Shown here: positions 9,618 through 17,103 of the stretch, one piece after another
Layout: each line of letters opens with the position of its first letter
Position numbering within the stretch: the stretch's first letter is position 1
NCBI GenBank assembly: GCA_964433345.1
Contig: CAYSQJ010000003.1
Location: 1-64,000, forward strand
Length of the DNA stretch: 64,000 nt
Direction: 5' to 3'
Source: Ga0077527 sp964433345
GTDB taxonomy: Bacteria > Pseudomonadota > Gammaproteobacteria > Burkholderiales > SG8-41
Translations under genes and position numbers: made by a program
The notes under the pieces: model-generated
The model's database searches: none
What the model was told of the DNA's origin: nothing
What the model saw: only the letters and a program-made list of their open reading frames with translations

Positions 9618-9821
9618 GTGATTTCCGTGTTCATCAATGGCGAGCCGCGCAGCTTCGACCGCGCGCCGAGCTGCAGCGAACTGGTCAGCGAGCTCGGCCT
9701 CGCCGGCAGGCGCATCGCCATGGAACGCAACGGCGAAATCGTCCCGCGCAGCCAGTATGGCCTCTGCACATTGCAGGACGGTGACCGACTGGAAATAGTC
9801 GCCGCGGTCGGTGGCGGCTGA
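9618..9821 (+). CDS. thiS: sulfur carrier protein ThiS
   Basis: A 67-residue ubiquitin-fold protein ending in the Gly-Gly (AAVGGG) that is adenylated and thiocarboxylated to carry sulfur for thiazole synthesis. A GTG start is used; there is no earlier in-frame start in a suitable place. thiG follows 80 bases downstream. I looked for a TPP riboswitch in the 186-base upstream gap and did not see the conserved core. Confidence 0.93.
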   Translation: MISVFINGEPRSFDRAPSCSELVSELGLAGRRIAMERNGEIVPRSQYGLCTLQDGDRLEIVAAVGGG

Positions 9822-9901
9822 ATGCCCCGGCGCGGGCCATTGCCACCGGCACCGGCCGCACCCACAATCCAGCACTCAAACCCATTCACCAGAGCCTCGC
9901 C

Positions 9902-10705
9902 ATGAATGCCATTGAAAATCCGGATCCGCTGGTTATCGGTGGACAGAGCTTCCACTCCCGGTTGCTGATCGGCACCGGCAAATACCGCGATTTCGCCGAA
10001 ACCCGGGCCGCCATCGACGCCAGCGGCGCGCAGATCGTCACCGTCGCAATCCGCCGCACCAACATCGGACAGAACGCCGGCGAGCCCAGCCTGCTGGATG
10101 CAGTGCCGGCCTCTCAGTTCACGATGCTGCCCAACACCGCCGGCTGCTATACGGCGGACGATGCGGTGCGCACGCTGCGCCTGGCGCGCGAGCTGCTCGA
10201 TGGCCATGACCTGGTCAAGCTGGAAGTCCTGGGCGATCCGAAAACCCTCTACCCTAACGTGGTCGAGACCCTCGCCGCCGCCAGAACCCTGGTCAAGGAC
10301 GGCTTCCGGGTGATGGTCTATACCTCCGACGATCCCATCGTCGCCAAGCAGCTGGAGGACATCGGCTGCGTGGCGGTGATGCCGCTCGCATCGCTGATCG
10401 GCTCCGGCATGGGCATCCTCAATCCGTGGAACCTGCAGATCATCATCGACAACGCGAAGGTGCCGGTGGTCGTCGATGCCGGCGTCGGCACCGCCTCCGA
10501 TGCGGCGATCGCGATGGAGCTCGGCTGCGATGCCGTGCTGATGAACACCGCGATCGCGGCAGCGCGCGACCCGGTGCTGATGGCGCGGGCGATGAAACAG
10601 GCCGTCGCCGCGGGACGCGATGCCTGGCGCGCCGGACGGATGCCGAAGAAGCTCTACTCCGCCGCCCCCAGTTCACCGACCACCGGCCTCATCGGCAAGG
10701 CCTGA
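9902..10705 (+). CDS. thiG: thiazole synthase ThiG
   Basis: A 267-residue TIM-barrel enzyme that condenses deoxyxylulose phosphate, dehydroglycine and ThiS thiocarboxylate into the thiazole moiety of thiamine. It shows the family blocks SRLLIGTGKY near the start, LVKLEVLGD carrying the Schiff-base lysine, and VVVDAGVGTASDAA with the phosphate loop. Length is normal. thiS-thiG-trmB is a common betaproteobacterial order. ThiO/ThiE/ThiF-type partners are not in the window. Confidence 0.97.
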   Translation: MNAIENPDPLVIGGQSFHSRLLIGTGKYRDFAETRAAIDASGAQIVTVAIRRTNIGQNAGEPSLLDAVPASQFTMLPNTAGCYTADDAVRTLRLARELLDGHDLVKLEVLGDPKTLYPNVVETLAAARTLVKDGFRVMVYTSDDPIVAKQLEDIGCVAVMPLASLIGSGMGILNPWNLQIIIDNAKVPVVVDAGVGTASDAAIAMELGCDAVLMNTAIAAARDPVLMARAMKQAVAAGRDAWRAGRMPKKLYSAAPSSPTTGLIGKA

Positions 10706-10735
10706 TCCACCCCGTTTCCGTTACACTCGGCGGCC

Positions 10736-11425
10736 ATGAATCAACCGCCGGAACAGCGATCCATCCGCAGCTATGTCCTGCGCCAGGGTCGGGTGTCGAA
10801 TGCGCAACGCCGCGCGCACGACACCCTGATGCCGCGCTACGGACTCGAATTCCGTGAACAGCCTGCAGAACTTGATGCGGTATTCGGCCGCCAGGCGCCG
10901 CGCATCGTCGAGATCGGTTGCGGCATGGGCGAAACCACGGTGGCAATCGCCGCCGCGCATCCCGGCATCGATTATCTCGGCATCGAGGTGCACACGCCCG
11001 GCGTGGGCAGCCTGCTGAAGCAGATCGATGCTGCCGGCCTCTCCAACCTGCGCGTGATACAGCATGACGCGGTCGCCGTGCTGCAGCGGATGATCCGGCC
11101 GGACAGCCTCGACGGCATCCACATCTTTTTCCCCGATCCCTGGCCGAAGAAACGCCACCACAAGCGGCGGCTGATCCAGCCGCCCTTCGTGGCCCTCGCC
11201 GCTTCCCGGCTCAGGCCCGGCGGCTACCTGCATGCGGCAACCGACTGGCACGAATACGCCGAGCAGATGCTGGCCGTGCTCGGGGCCGAACCGCTGCTCG
11301 AAAACACGGCGGCGGCTTATGCGCCCAGGCCGGACTACCGGCCGCAGACCAAGTTCGAGACCCGCGGCCTGAAGCTGGGCCACGGTGTCTGGGACCTCGT
11401 GTTCAGGCGCAGGCCGCAGTCATGA
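10736..11425 (+). CDS. trmB: tRNA (guanine-N7-)-methyltransferase
   Basis: A 229-residue SAM-dependent methyltransferase that forms m7G46 in tRNA. It has the SAM-binding motif EIGCGMGETT and the TrmB signature FFPDPWPKKRHHKRR. The gene starts 30 bases after thiG, probably in the same transcript. Its last base lies at the edge of the hairpin that terminates the opposing gene. Confidence 0.97.
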   Translation: MNQPPEQRSIRSYVLRQGRVSNAQRRAHDTLMPRYGLEFREQPAELDAVFGRQAPRIVEIGCGMGETTVAIAAAHPGIDYLGIEVHTPGVGSLLKQIDAAGLSNLRVIQHDAVAVLQRMIRPDSLDGIHIFFPDPWPKKRHHKRRLIQPPFVALAASRLRPGGYLHAATDWHEYAEQMLAVLGAEPLLENTAAAYAPRPDYRPQTKFETRGLKLGHGVWDLVFRRRPQS

Positions 11426-11448
11426 AAAAAGGCGGCCCGCGGGCCGCC
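11425..11448 (-). terminator. rho-independent terminator of the Bug receptor gene
   Basis: A perfect 18-base palindrome GGCGGCCCGCGGGCCGCC (11431-11448) is followed on the minus strand by six T residues. It lies 21 bases after the Bug receptor stop. The plus side has no T tract, so it should act mainly on the minus strand. Confidence 0.8.
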
Positions 11449-11468
11449 GTGTCCCGGAGCTGTTCCGC

Positions 11469-12443
11469 CTACTGGTTGCCGCTGATCTTTGCCTCGCGAA
11501 TCAGTTCACCCCAGAGCTTGCGCTCGGACTTGATGAAGGCCCCGAATTCCTCGGGCGTGCTGTAGACCGCCTCGATCGCCATGATGCCAAGGTTCTTCTT
11601 GACCTCTGCGTCGTTGAGGGCGGTCTTCAGGTCAGCCGACACCTTGTCGACCATCGAACGCTGCACACCGGCCGGAAACATGATGCCCCACCAGTTCGCG
11701 GCATCGAAACCCTTCAGCCCCTGCTCGGCCAGCGTCGGCAGATCCGGGGTGAACGGCGTGCGTTTGCCGCTGGTCACCGCCAGCGCCTTCAGCTTGCCGG
11801 CCTTGATGTTGCCCATCACCGGCGGCGCGTCGGAAAACATCAGCATGATGTGCCCGCCCTGCACCGCAGCGATCGAGTACACGCCGCCCTGGAAGGGCAC
11901 GGTGACGATGTCGACCTTGGCCTCGCGCTTGAACAGCTCGCCGATCAGGTGGGACATGCTGCCGGGACCGCTGGTGGCATAGGTCAGCACACCCGGCTGC
12001 TTTTTCGCTAGTGCAATGATGTCTTTCACGTTTCTCACCGGCAGCGTGTTCGGCGTGACCAGGATGTTGGCGGCACGCGTGATCTGTCCGACCGGCACGA
12101 AGTCCTTGTCGACGTCGTACTTGACCTTGTTCAGCAGCGGATTTGCCAGCACCGGCCCGAAATTCCCGAGCAGGAAGGTGTGGCCGTCAGGCGCCTGCTT
12201 CGCGGCATATTCCATGCCCACCGCGCCGGCGGCACCCGGCCGCGAATCCACCAGCACGTTCTGGCCCCACAGCTCGGTCAGTTTCTTGCCGATGATCCGC
12301 GCCATCACGTCGGAACTGCCACCGGCGGGATAGGTCACGACAAAACGCACCGGCTTGCTGGGATAGGCCTGGGCCTGGACTACACCTGCTGCAAGGGCCC
12401 CCGCGGCAAGGCAGGACGCAATAAGGCTGTGCTTGATGCTCAT
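11469..12443 (-). CDS. Bug-family tripartite tricarboxylate transporter receptor
   Basis: A 324-residue periplasmic binding protein with a signal peptide (MSIKHSLIASCLAAGALAAG, cleavage after VQAQA) and the Bug signature KPVRFVVTYPAGGSSDVMAR. Bug proteins deliver carboxylates, amides or other small organics to TctAB permeases, or act as orphan sensors. The start at 12443 is favoured by GGAGGAG a few bases upstream. No tctA/tctB is present here, as is usual for the many orphan Bug genes of betaproteobacteria. Ligand unknown. Confidence 0.92.
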   Translation of the reverse strand: MSIKHSLIASCLAAGALAAGVVQAQAYPSKPVRFVVTYPAGGSSDVMARIIGKKLTELWGQNVLVDSRPGAAGAVGMEYAAKQAPDGHTFLLGNFGPVLANPLLNKVKYDVDKDFVPVGQITRAANILVTPNTLPVRNVKDIIALAKKQPGVLTYATSGPGSMSHLIGELFKREAKVDIVTVPFQGGVYSIAAVQGGHIMLMFSDAPPVMGNIKAGKLKALAVTSGKRTPFTPDLPTLAEQGLKGFDAANWWGIMFPAGVQRSMVDKVSADLKTALNDAEVKKNLGIMAIEAVYSTPEEFGAFIKSERKLWGELIREAKISGNQ

Positions 12444-12516
12444 CGATCTCCTCCGATCAGTATGTAACCCTGCAGGTGCCCGGTGAACTCCGGTGCTGTG
12501 CGCAGGGGCAATGGCT

Positions 12517-12544
12517 ATTCTAGACCCACGACGGACAAAGGCAA
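12517..12544 (-). promoter_or_regulatory. possible sigma-70 promoter of the Bug receptor gene
   Basis: On the minus strand TTGCCT and TAGAAT are separated by 16 bases, about 75 bases before the ATG. Only a consensus-like match. Confidence 0.3.
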
Positions 12545-12578
12545 CGAACGAAATACGGCGGGAACAATTAATCGGCAA

Positions 12579-13709
12579 TCAATCAAGAAACAGGCCGATG
12601 AGGTCATTCAGGAAGCACCGCCCCAGCGCAGTGGGAGCGGCGTGGCGATGATCCCGCGTCAGCAGGCCGCGGGACTCGGCCGCCGCCAGCTGCGGCAGAA
12701 TTCCGGCGATGTTGAGGCCCGTGCGCGCCTGGAACAGTTCGAGGTCGAATCCGGCATTGAGACGCAGGGCATTCATCATGAATTCGCCGGGCAGTTCGGC
12801 AAGCGTCACCTCGCGCTGCTCGCCGATGGCTTCTGCACTGCCGGCCTGTGCCAGGTAGGCTTTCGGCTGGCGCAGGCGGGATTGACGTAATATGCTGTTT
12901 TTAAACGATATTTTTCCATGCGCGCCAGCGCCTATGCCGAGGTAGTCGCCGAAGCTCCAGTAATTCAGGTTGTGCCGGCCCTGCCGCCCCGGACGGGCGA
13001 AGGCGGAGGTTTCATAGTGCTCATAGCCGGCATCCGCCAGTCGCGCTTCCACCGCAAGTTGCATTGCGGCCGCGGCATCGTCATCGGGCACCACCGGCCG
13101 ATAACGATGGAAGTAGGTATTCGGTTCGATGGTCAGATGGTAGGCGCTGACATGCGGCGCACCCAGCGCCAGCAGCGCAGCGATATCCGCCTCGGCCTCC
13201 TGCTGCGTCTGTCCGGGCAATCCGTACATCAGGTCGAGGTTGACGTTGTCGAAAGTCGCCAGCGCCAGTTCCGCGGCCCGGTGTGCCTCACCGGCATCGT
13301 GGATGCGGCCCAAGGCCTGCAGATGGCGGTCGTTCAGACTCTGTATGCCCAGCGACAGGCGATTCACGCCGGAAGCGCGGAAACCCCTGAATTTTTCAGC
13401 CTCGACCGTGCCCGGATTCGCCTCCAGCGTGATCTCGGCATCCACCGCCAGGGGCAGGCGTGCACGCACGCCGCAGAGCAGCGCATCGAGAGAGCGCACC
13501 GACAGCAGGCTGGGCGTGCCGCCGCCGATGAATACCGTCTGCACCGGCCGTCCCCAGACCTGGGGCAGCGCGAACTCGAGATCGGCGAGCAGCGCGGCCA
13601 CATACTCATCCTCGGGCAGCGCACCGCGCGCCTCATGGGAATTGAAATCGCAATACGGGCACTTGCGCAGGCACCAGGGCACGTGGATGTACAACGACAG
13701 CGGCGGCAA
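12579..13709 (-). CDS. hemW: radical SAM heme chaperone HemW
   Basis: Coproporphyrinogen-oxidase-like radical SAM protein thought to insert heme. It has the cluster motif WCLRKCPYCDFNSH, FIGGGTPS, LEANPGT and GIQSLNDRHL. No in-frame ATG or GTG precedes the first conserved block. I chose the TTG at 13709, giving MPPLSLYIHVPW; TTG codons at 13763 and 13823 are also possible, the latter overlapping rdgB by 44 bases. A striking AT-rich stretch (12889-12918) sits inside the gene and encodes HGKISFKNSILRQ, a conserved position, so the frame is intact. Confidence 0.92.
   Translation of the reverse strand: MPPLSLYIHVPWCLRKCPYCDFNSHEARGALPEDEYVAALLADLEFALPQVWGRPVQTVFIGGGTPSLLSVRSLDALLCGVRARLPLAVDAEITLEANPGTVEAEKFRGFRASGVNRLSLGIQSLNDRHLQALGRIHDAGEAHRAAELALATFDNVNLDLMYGLPGQTQQEAEADIAALLALGAPHVSAYHLTIEPNTYFHRYRPVVPDDDAAAAMQLAVEARLADAGYEHYETSAFARPGRQGRHNLNYWSFGDYLGIGAGAHGKISFKNSILRQSRLRQPKAYLAQAGSAEAIGEQREVTLAELPGEFMMNALRLNAGFDLELFQARTGLNIAGILPQLAAAESRGLLTRDHRHAAPTALGRCFLNDLIGLFLD
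12889..12918 (+). repeat. AT-rich dispersed repeat, copy A (inside hemW)
   Basis: Plus strand reads TATGCTGTTTTTAAACGATA then TTTTTCC. It shares the unbroken core TGTTTTTAAACGATATTTTTC with copy B near 20.2 kb, which is intergenic. Here the sequence is translated on the minus strand as KISFKNSI in HemW. Confidence 0.8.
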
Positions 13710-13730
13710 ACTGTTGAACTGCGGTGAAGC

Positions 13731-13761
13731 GTAGGGAGTGAGGGGTGAGGAGCGGGAAGAC
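13731..13761. repeat. GGGAGTGAGGGGTGAGGA low-complexity stretch
   Basis: A run of G/A/T words (GTAGGGAGTGAGGGGTGAGG) occupies the hemW-rdgB junction. It resembles one arm of the simple inverted-repeat spacers elsewhere in the window, but no opposite arm is present. Confidence 0.3.
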
Positions 13762-13779
13762 AAATGAGTGCCCGTGATG

Positions 13780-14394
13780 TCAGTCCTGCCGCAGTTCGCG
13801 CAGGCGCTGCGCCAGTACGGCAAGGGCCCGGCCGCGGTGGCTCAAGGCGTTTTTTTCCGCCGGCGAGAGCTCGGCACCGGACCTGCCGAGTTCCGGAATC
13901 AGGAACAGCGGATCGTAGCCGAAGCCGCCGTCACCGCGCGGCACCTCGAGAATTTCGCCATGCCACTCCGCCTCGGCGATCAACGGTTGCGGATCATCGG
14001 CGTGGCGCAGCAGTACGATGACGCAGCAGTAATGGGCGCTGCGGTTTTCCGCACCGGCGAGCGCCTGCAGCAGCTTTTCATTGTTCAGGCGGTCCTGGGT
14101 TTCCCGATCGACAACGCCTGCAGCTGCAGCGTAGCGCGCCGAATGCACGCCGGGCTCGCCGCCCAGCGCATGCACGCAGACGCCGGAATCGTCGGCCAGC
14201 GCCGGCAGGCCGCTGAGACGGCTGGCATGGCGCGCTTTGGCCAGCGCGTTCTCGATGAAGGTGCAATGCGGCTCCTCCGCCTCCGGCACGCCGAGGGCAC
14301 CCTGCGGCAGGATCTCGATCTGCAGCGGCGCGAGGATCTCGGCGATCTCGCGCAGCTTGCAGGGGTTGTTGGAGGCGATGACGAGTTTGTTCAT
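13780..14394 (-). CDS. rdgB: dITP/XTP pyrophosphatase RdgB
   Basis: A 204-residue HAM1/RdgB house-cleaning enzyme that hydrolyses dITP and XTP to monophosphates. It has the SNNPCKLREI substrate/phosphate motif at the N-terminus (residues 8-17), ALADDSGVCVHALGG and the C-terminal SHRGRAL block. Its gene leads into hemW, a common pairing. The ATG at 14394 follows soon after an inverted-repeat element. Confidence 0.96.
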   Translation of the reverse strand: MNKLVIASNNPCKLREIAEILAPLQIEILPQGALGVPEAEEPHCTFIENALAKARHASRLSGLPALADDSGVCVHALGGEPGVHSARYAAAAGVVDRETQDRLNNEKLLQALAGAENRSAHYCCVIVLLRHADDPQPLIAEAEWHGEILEVPRGDGGFGYDPLFLIPELGRSGAELSPAEKNALSHRGRALAVLAQRLRELRQD

Positions 14395-14410
14395 GTTGAT
14401 AAAAAAGCAT

Positions 14411-14540
14411 TAGCCACAGAGGTCACAGAGAACACAGAGGACACAGAGGACTTCAAAACCAACAACTTTCCTGGCACGGCCATCCCGGGAAAACATCGCA
14501 TCCCGGCTTTCTCTGTGGCCTCTGTGACCTCTGTGGCTGA
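14411..14540. repeat. CACAGAGG-type inverted-repeat element
   Basis: The left arm (14411-14450) is built of near-tandem CACAGAGG/ACACAGAGGA words. The right arm (14509-14540) is its complement (CCTCTGTGACCTCTGTGGCT). About 58 bases separate them. It fills the gap between rdgB and rph. Words of this kind are scattered in many environmental proteobacterial genomes; a function is not established. Confidence 0.8.
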
Positions 14541-14554
14541 TTTCGAATTGGTGT

Positions 14555-15274
14555 TCAGCCTTGCCCCAGTGCCGCGCGCTGCGCGGCGACCAGCTGCGCA
14601 ATGCCGTTGTGCGCAAGGTCGAGCATCGCCTGCATCTCGGCGCGGCTGAACGGCGCGCCTTCCGCCGTGCCCTGCACCTCGATGATGCCGCCGCCTTCGG
14701 TCATCACCACGTTCATGTCGGTGTCGCAGTCCGAATCCTCGGCGTAATCGAGGTCGAGCACCGGCACCCCGCGGTAGACGCCGACCGACACCGCGGCAAC
14801 GGCCTCGCGCAGCGGCGACGCAGCCAGGCGTTTTTCGCGCAGCAGGAAAGCCACGGCGTCGGCCAGCGCAACATAAGCACCGGTGATGCTGGCGGTACGG
14901 GTGCCGCCGTCGGCCTGGATCACGTCGCAGTCGAGCTGGATCGTGCGCGGCCCGAGCCGATCGAGATCAACCACTGCCCGCAGCGAGCGTCCGATCAGGC
15001 GCTGGATTTCCTGGGTGCGCCCCGACTGCTTGCCGCGCGCCGCCTCGCGGTCGGTGCGGGTGTTGGTCGAGCGCGGCAGCATGCCGTATTCGGCGGTGAC
15101 CCAGCCGCGCTCGCTGCCGCGCAGGTGCGGCGGCTGCTTCTCGAGCACGCTCGCGGTGCACAGCACCCGGGTCGCGCCGGCCTCGATCAGCACCGAACCT
15201 TCGGCGTGGCAGGTGAAATTGCGGGTGATGCGGACGGCGCGCAGCTCGTCCGGGAGTCTCTGGCTGGGTCGCAA
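14555..15274 (-). CDS. rph: ribonuclease PH
   Basis: A 239-residue phosphorolytic 3'-5' exonuclease that trims tRNA 3' ends. It starts MRPSQRLPDELRAV and shows the family blocks GWVTAEYGMLPRSTNTR, IQLDCDVIQADGGTRTASITG and DLDYAEDSDCDTDMNVVMT with the catalytic acidic residues. Divergent from yicC with about 50 bases between starts. Confidence 0.97.
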   Translation of the reverse strand: MRPSQRLPDELRAVRITRNFTCHAEGSVLIEAGATRVLCTASVLEKQPPHLRGSERGWVTAEYGMLPRSTNTRTDREAARGKQSGRTQEIQRLIGRSLRAVVDLDRLGPRTIQLDCDVIQADGGTRTASITGAYVALADAVAFLLREKRLAASPLREAVAAVSVGVYRGVPVLDLDYAEDSDCDTDMNVVMTEGGGIIEVQGTAEGAPFSRAEMQAMLDLAHNGIAQLVAAQRAALGQG

Positions 15275-15327
15275 GGGCTTCCTTCGTATGCTATGTTTCG
15301 CGGGTTTTCATTATAAAGCCCACCGCA

Positions 15328-16209
15328 ATGATCCGCAGTTCGTCGATCAACAGCATGACCGGCTACGCCACCGCCTCGCGCGAACTCGCCTGGGGTGCCG
15401 TCAGCGTCGAACTGCGCTCGGTCAATCACCGCTATCTCGATCTGTCGTTCCGCATGCCCGACGAGCTGCGTCCGGTGGAACAGTCCATGCGCGAGATGAT
15501 TTCCGCGGCAATCACCCGCGGCAAGATCGAATGCCGGGTGTCCTACGCCCTCCGCCCCGGCGCCCAGGGCAGCAGCGAACTTGACGCCACGCTGCTCGCG
15601 CAGCTGCTGCGGCTGAATGCACAGGTGCAGGCCGCCCTGCCCGAGGCGCGCCCGCTGGGCGTTCCCGACATCCTGCGCTGGCCGGGCATGCTCGGCGCGG
15701 AGACGATGCCGGTTGACGAATTCCGCGCCACCGCGACCGGACTTCTGGGCACGGCCCTCGGCGAATTCAGCGCTGCGCGCGCCCGCGAAGGCGCAAAACT
15801 GGCCGCCGTCATCCTCGAACGCGCCGCCGGCATGCGCGAACGCATCGCGGTGGTGAAGCCGCGGCTGCCCGCGATCATCGCCGCCTTCCAGGACAAGCTG
15901 AACACCCGGCTGAAGGAGGCGATGCTGTCCGCAGACGACGAGCGCGTGCGCCAGGAAATCACCCTGTTCATCAACAAGATCGACGTCGACGAGGAGCTGT
16001 CGCGCCTCGCCACCCACCTCGACGAACTCGAACGCATCGTCGGCAAGGGTGGCGCCTCCGGCAAGCGGCTCGACTTCCTGATGCAGGAACTGAACCGCGA
16101 AGCCAACACCCTCGGCTCGAAATCCGCCGATGTCGAGGTCACGCGCGTCGCGATGGACCTCAAGCTGCTGATCGAGCAGATGCGCGAGCAGATCCAGAAC
16201 ATCGAGTGA
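15328..16209 (+). CDS. yicC: YicC/YloC-family endoribonuclease
   Basis: A 293-residue protein with the family start (SMTGYATA), LRSVNHRYLDLSFRMP, and the C-terminal block GKRLDFLMQELNREANTLGSK. YicC proteins are endoribonucleases linked to RNA decay in E. coli. A second ATG sits nine codons in (MTGYATA). The first is kept because relatives usually have a short extension before MTGYA. gmk starts 7 bases after its stop. Confidence 0.94.
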   Translation: MIRSSSINSMTGYATASRELAWGAVSVELRSVNHRYLDLSFRMPDELRPVEQSMREMISAAITRGKIECRVSYALRPGAQGSSELDATLLAQLLRLNAQVQAALPEARPLGVPDILRWPGMLGAETMPVDEFRATATGLLGTALGEFSAARAREGAKLAAVILERAAGMRERIAVVKPRLPAIIAAFQDKLNTRLKEAMLSADDERVRQEITLFINKIDVDEELSRLATHLDELERIVGKGGASGKRLDFLMQELNREANTLGSKSADVEVTRVAMDLKLLIEQMREQIQNIE

Positions 16210-16216
16210 CGGACCG

Positions 16217-16831
16217 GTGAGCGGCAACCTCTACATCGTCAGCGCGCCTTCCGGCGCCGGCAAGACCAGCCTGGTGGCGGCGCTGCTCGAGGCCGACGGG
16301 AAAATCCGCAAGTCGGTGTCCTACACCACGCGGCCGCCGCGGCCCGGCGAGACCGACGGCCTGCATTACCATTTCGTCACCACGGACAAGTTCGAGCAGA
16401 TGGCTCAGGCCGGCGACTTCCTTGAATCGGCGCTGGTCCACGGCAACCGCTACGGCACCTCGCGCAAATGGGTGGACGAGCAGCTTGCCGCCGACACCGA
16501 CATCGTGCTCGAGATCGACTGGCAGGGCGCGGCCCAGGTGCGCCGCCTGATGTCCGCGGCGATCAGCATTTTCATCCTGCCGCCGTCCTTCGAAGCCCTG
16601 ATGCACAGGCTCAATTCCCGCGCCCAGGATCCGCCCGATGTCATTGCGCGCCGGCTCGCCAACGCGCGCGAGGAAATCGCCCACGTTACGGACTTCGACT
16701 ATGCTATTATCAACAACGAATTCCGGGTGGCGGCGGCCGAACTGCAGGACATCATCCGCGCCGAACGCCTGCGCACTTCGCGCCAACTGAACCGGAATAC
16801 CGAACTGTTCAAAAAACTCAGGCAGGAATGA
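16217..16831 (+). CDS. gmk: guanylate kinase
   Basis: A 204-residue P-loop kinase converting GMP to GDP, with SAPSGAGKTSLV (P-loop), SYTTRPPRPGETDGLHYHFV (GMP binding) and a normal C-terminus. It uses a GTG start just after yicC; rpoZ follows 4 bases after its stop. yicC-gmk-rpoZ-spoT is a recognised nucleotide/stringent-response cluster. Confidence 0.97.
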   Translation: MSGNLYIVSAPSGAGKTSLVAALLEADGKIRKSVSYTTRPPRPGETDGLHYHFVTTDKFEQMAQAGDFLESALVHGNRYGTSRKWVDEQLAADTDIVLEIDWQGAAQVRRLMSAAISIFILPPSFEALMHRLNSRAQDPPDVIARRLANAREEIAHVTDFDYAIINNEFRVAAAELQDIIRAERLRTSRQLNRNTELFKKLRQE

Positions 16832-16835
16832 AGCC

Positions 16836-17042
16836 ATGGCTCGCATTACCGTAGACGACTGCATGAAAATCATCCCCAACCGCTTCGAGATGTCGCTCGC
16901 GGCAACTTACCGCGCCCGCCAGCTGTCCAACGGTTCGCAGCCGATGATCGATGCGACCCGCGACAAGCCGACGGTCATCGCCCTGCGCGAGCTCGCCGCC
17001 GGAAAATTCGGCGCCGAAATACTCAACAAGAGCCCGACGTAA
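16836..17042 (+). CDS. rpoZ: RNA polymerase omega subunit
   Basis: A 68-residue omega subunit with MARITVDDCMKIIPNRFEM and the LAATYRARQL helix that supports the beta' subunit. Omega also forms part of a ppGpp binding site, which fits its place before the SpoT gene. Confidence 0.96.
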   Translation: MARITVDDCMKIIPNRFEMSLAATYRARQLSNGSQPMIDATRDKPTVIALRELAAGKFGAEILNKSPT

Positions 17043-17103
17043 GGGGGTTGTGCCCCAGGCTGGGGCGCACGCCTGACCGCGGACGGCAAGAGGCACCGGA
17101 CGC

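Noticed and set aside
14411..14540. CACAGAGG words considered as a CRISPR array
   Set aside because: No repeat-spacer regularity, arms are inverted rather than direct, and no cas genes are near.
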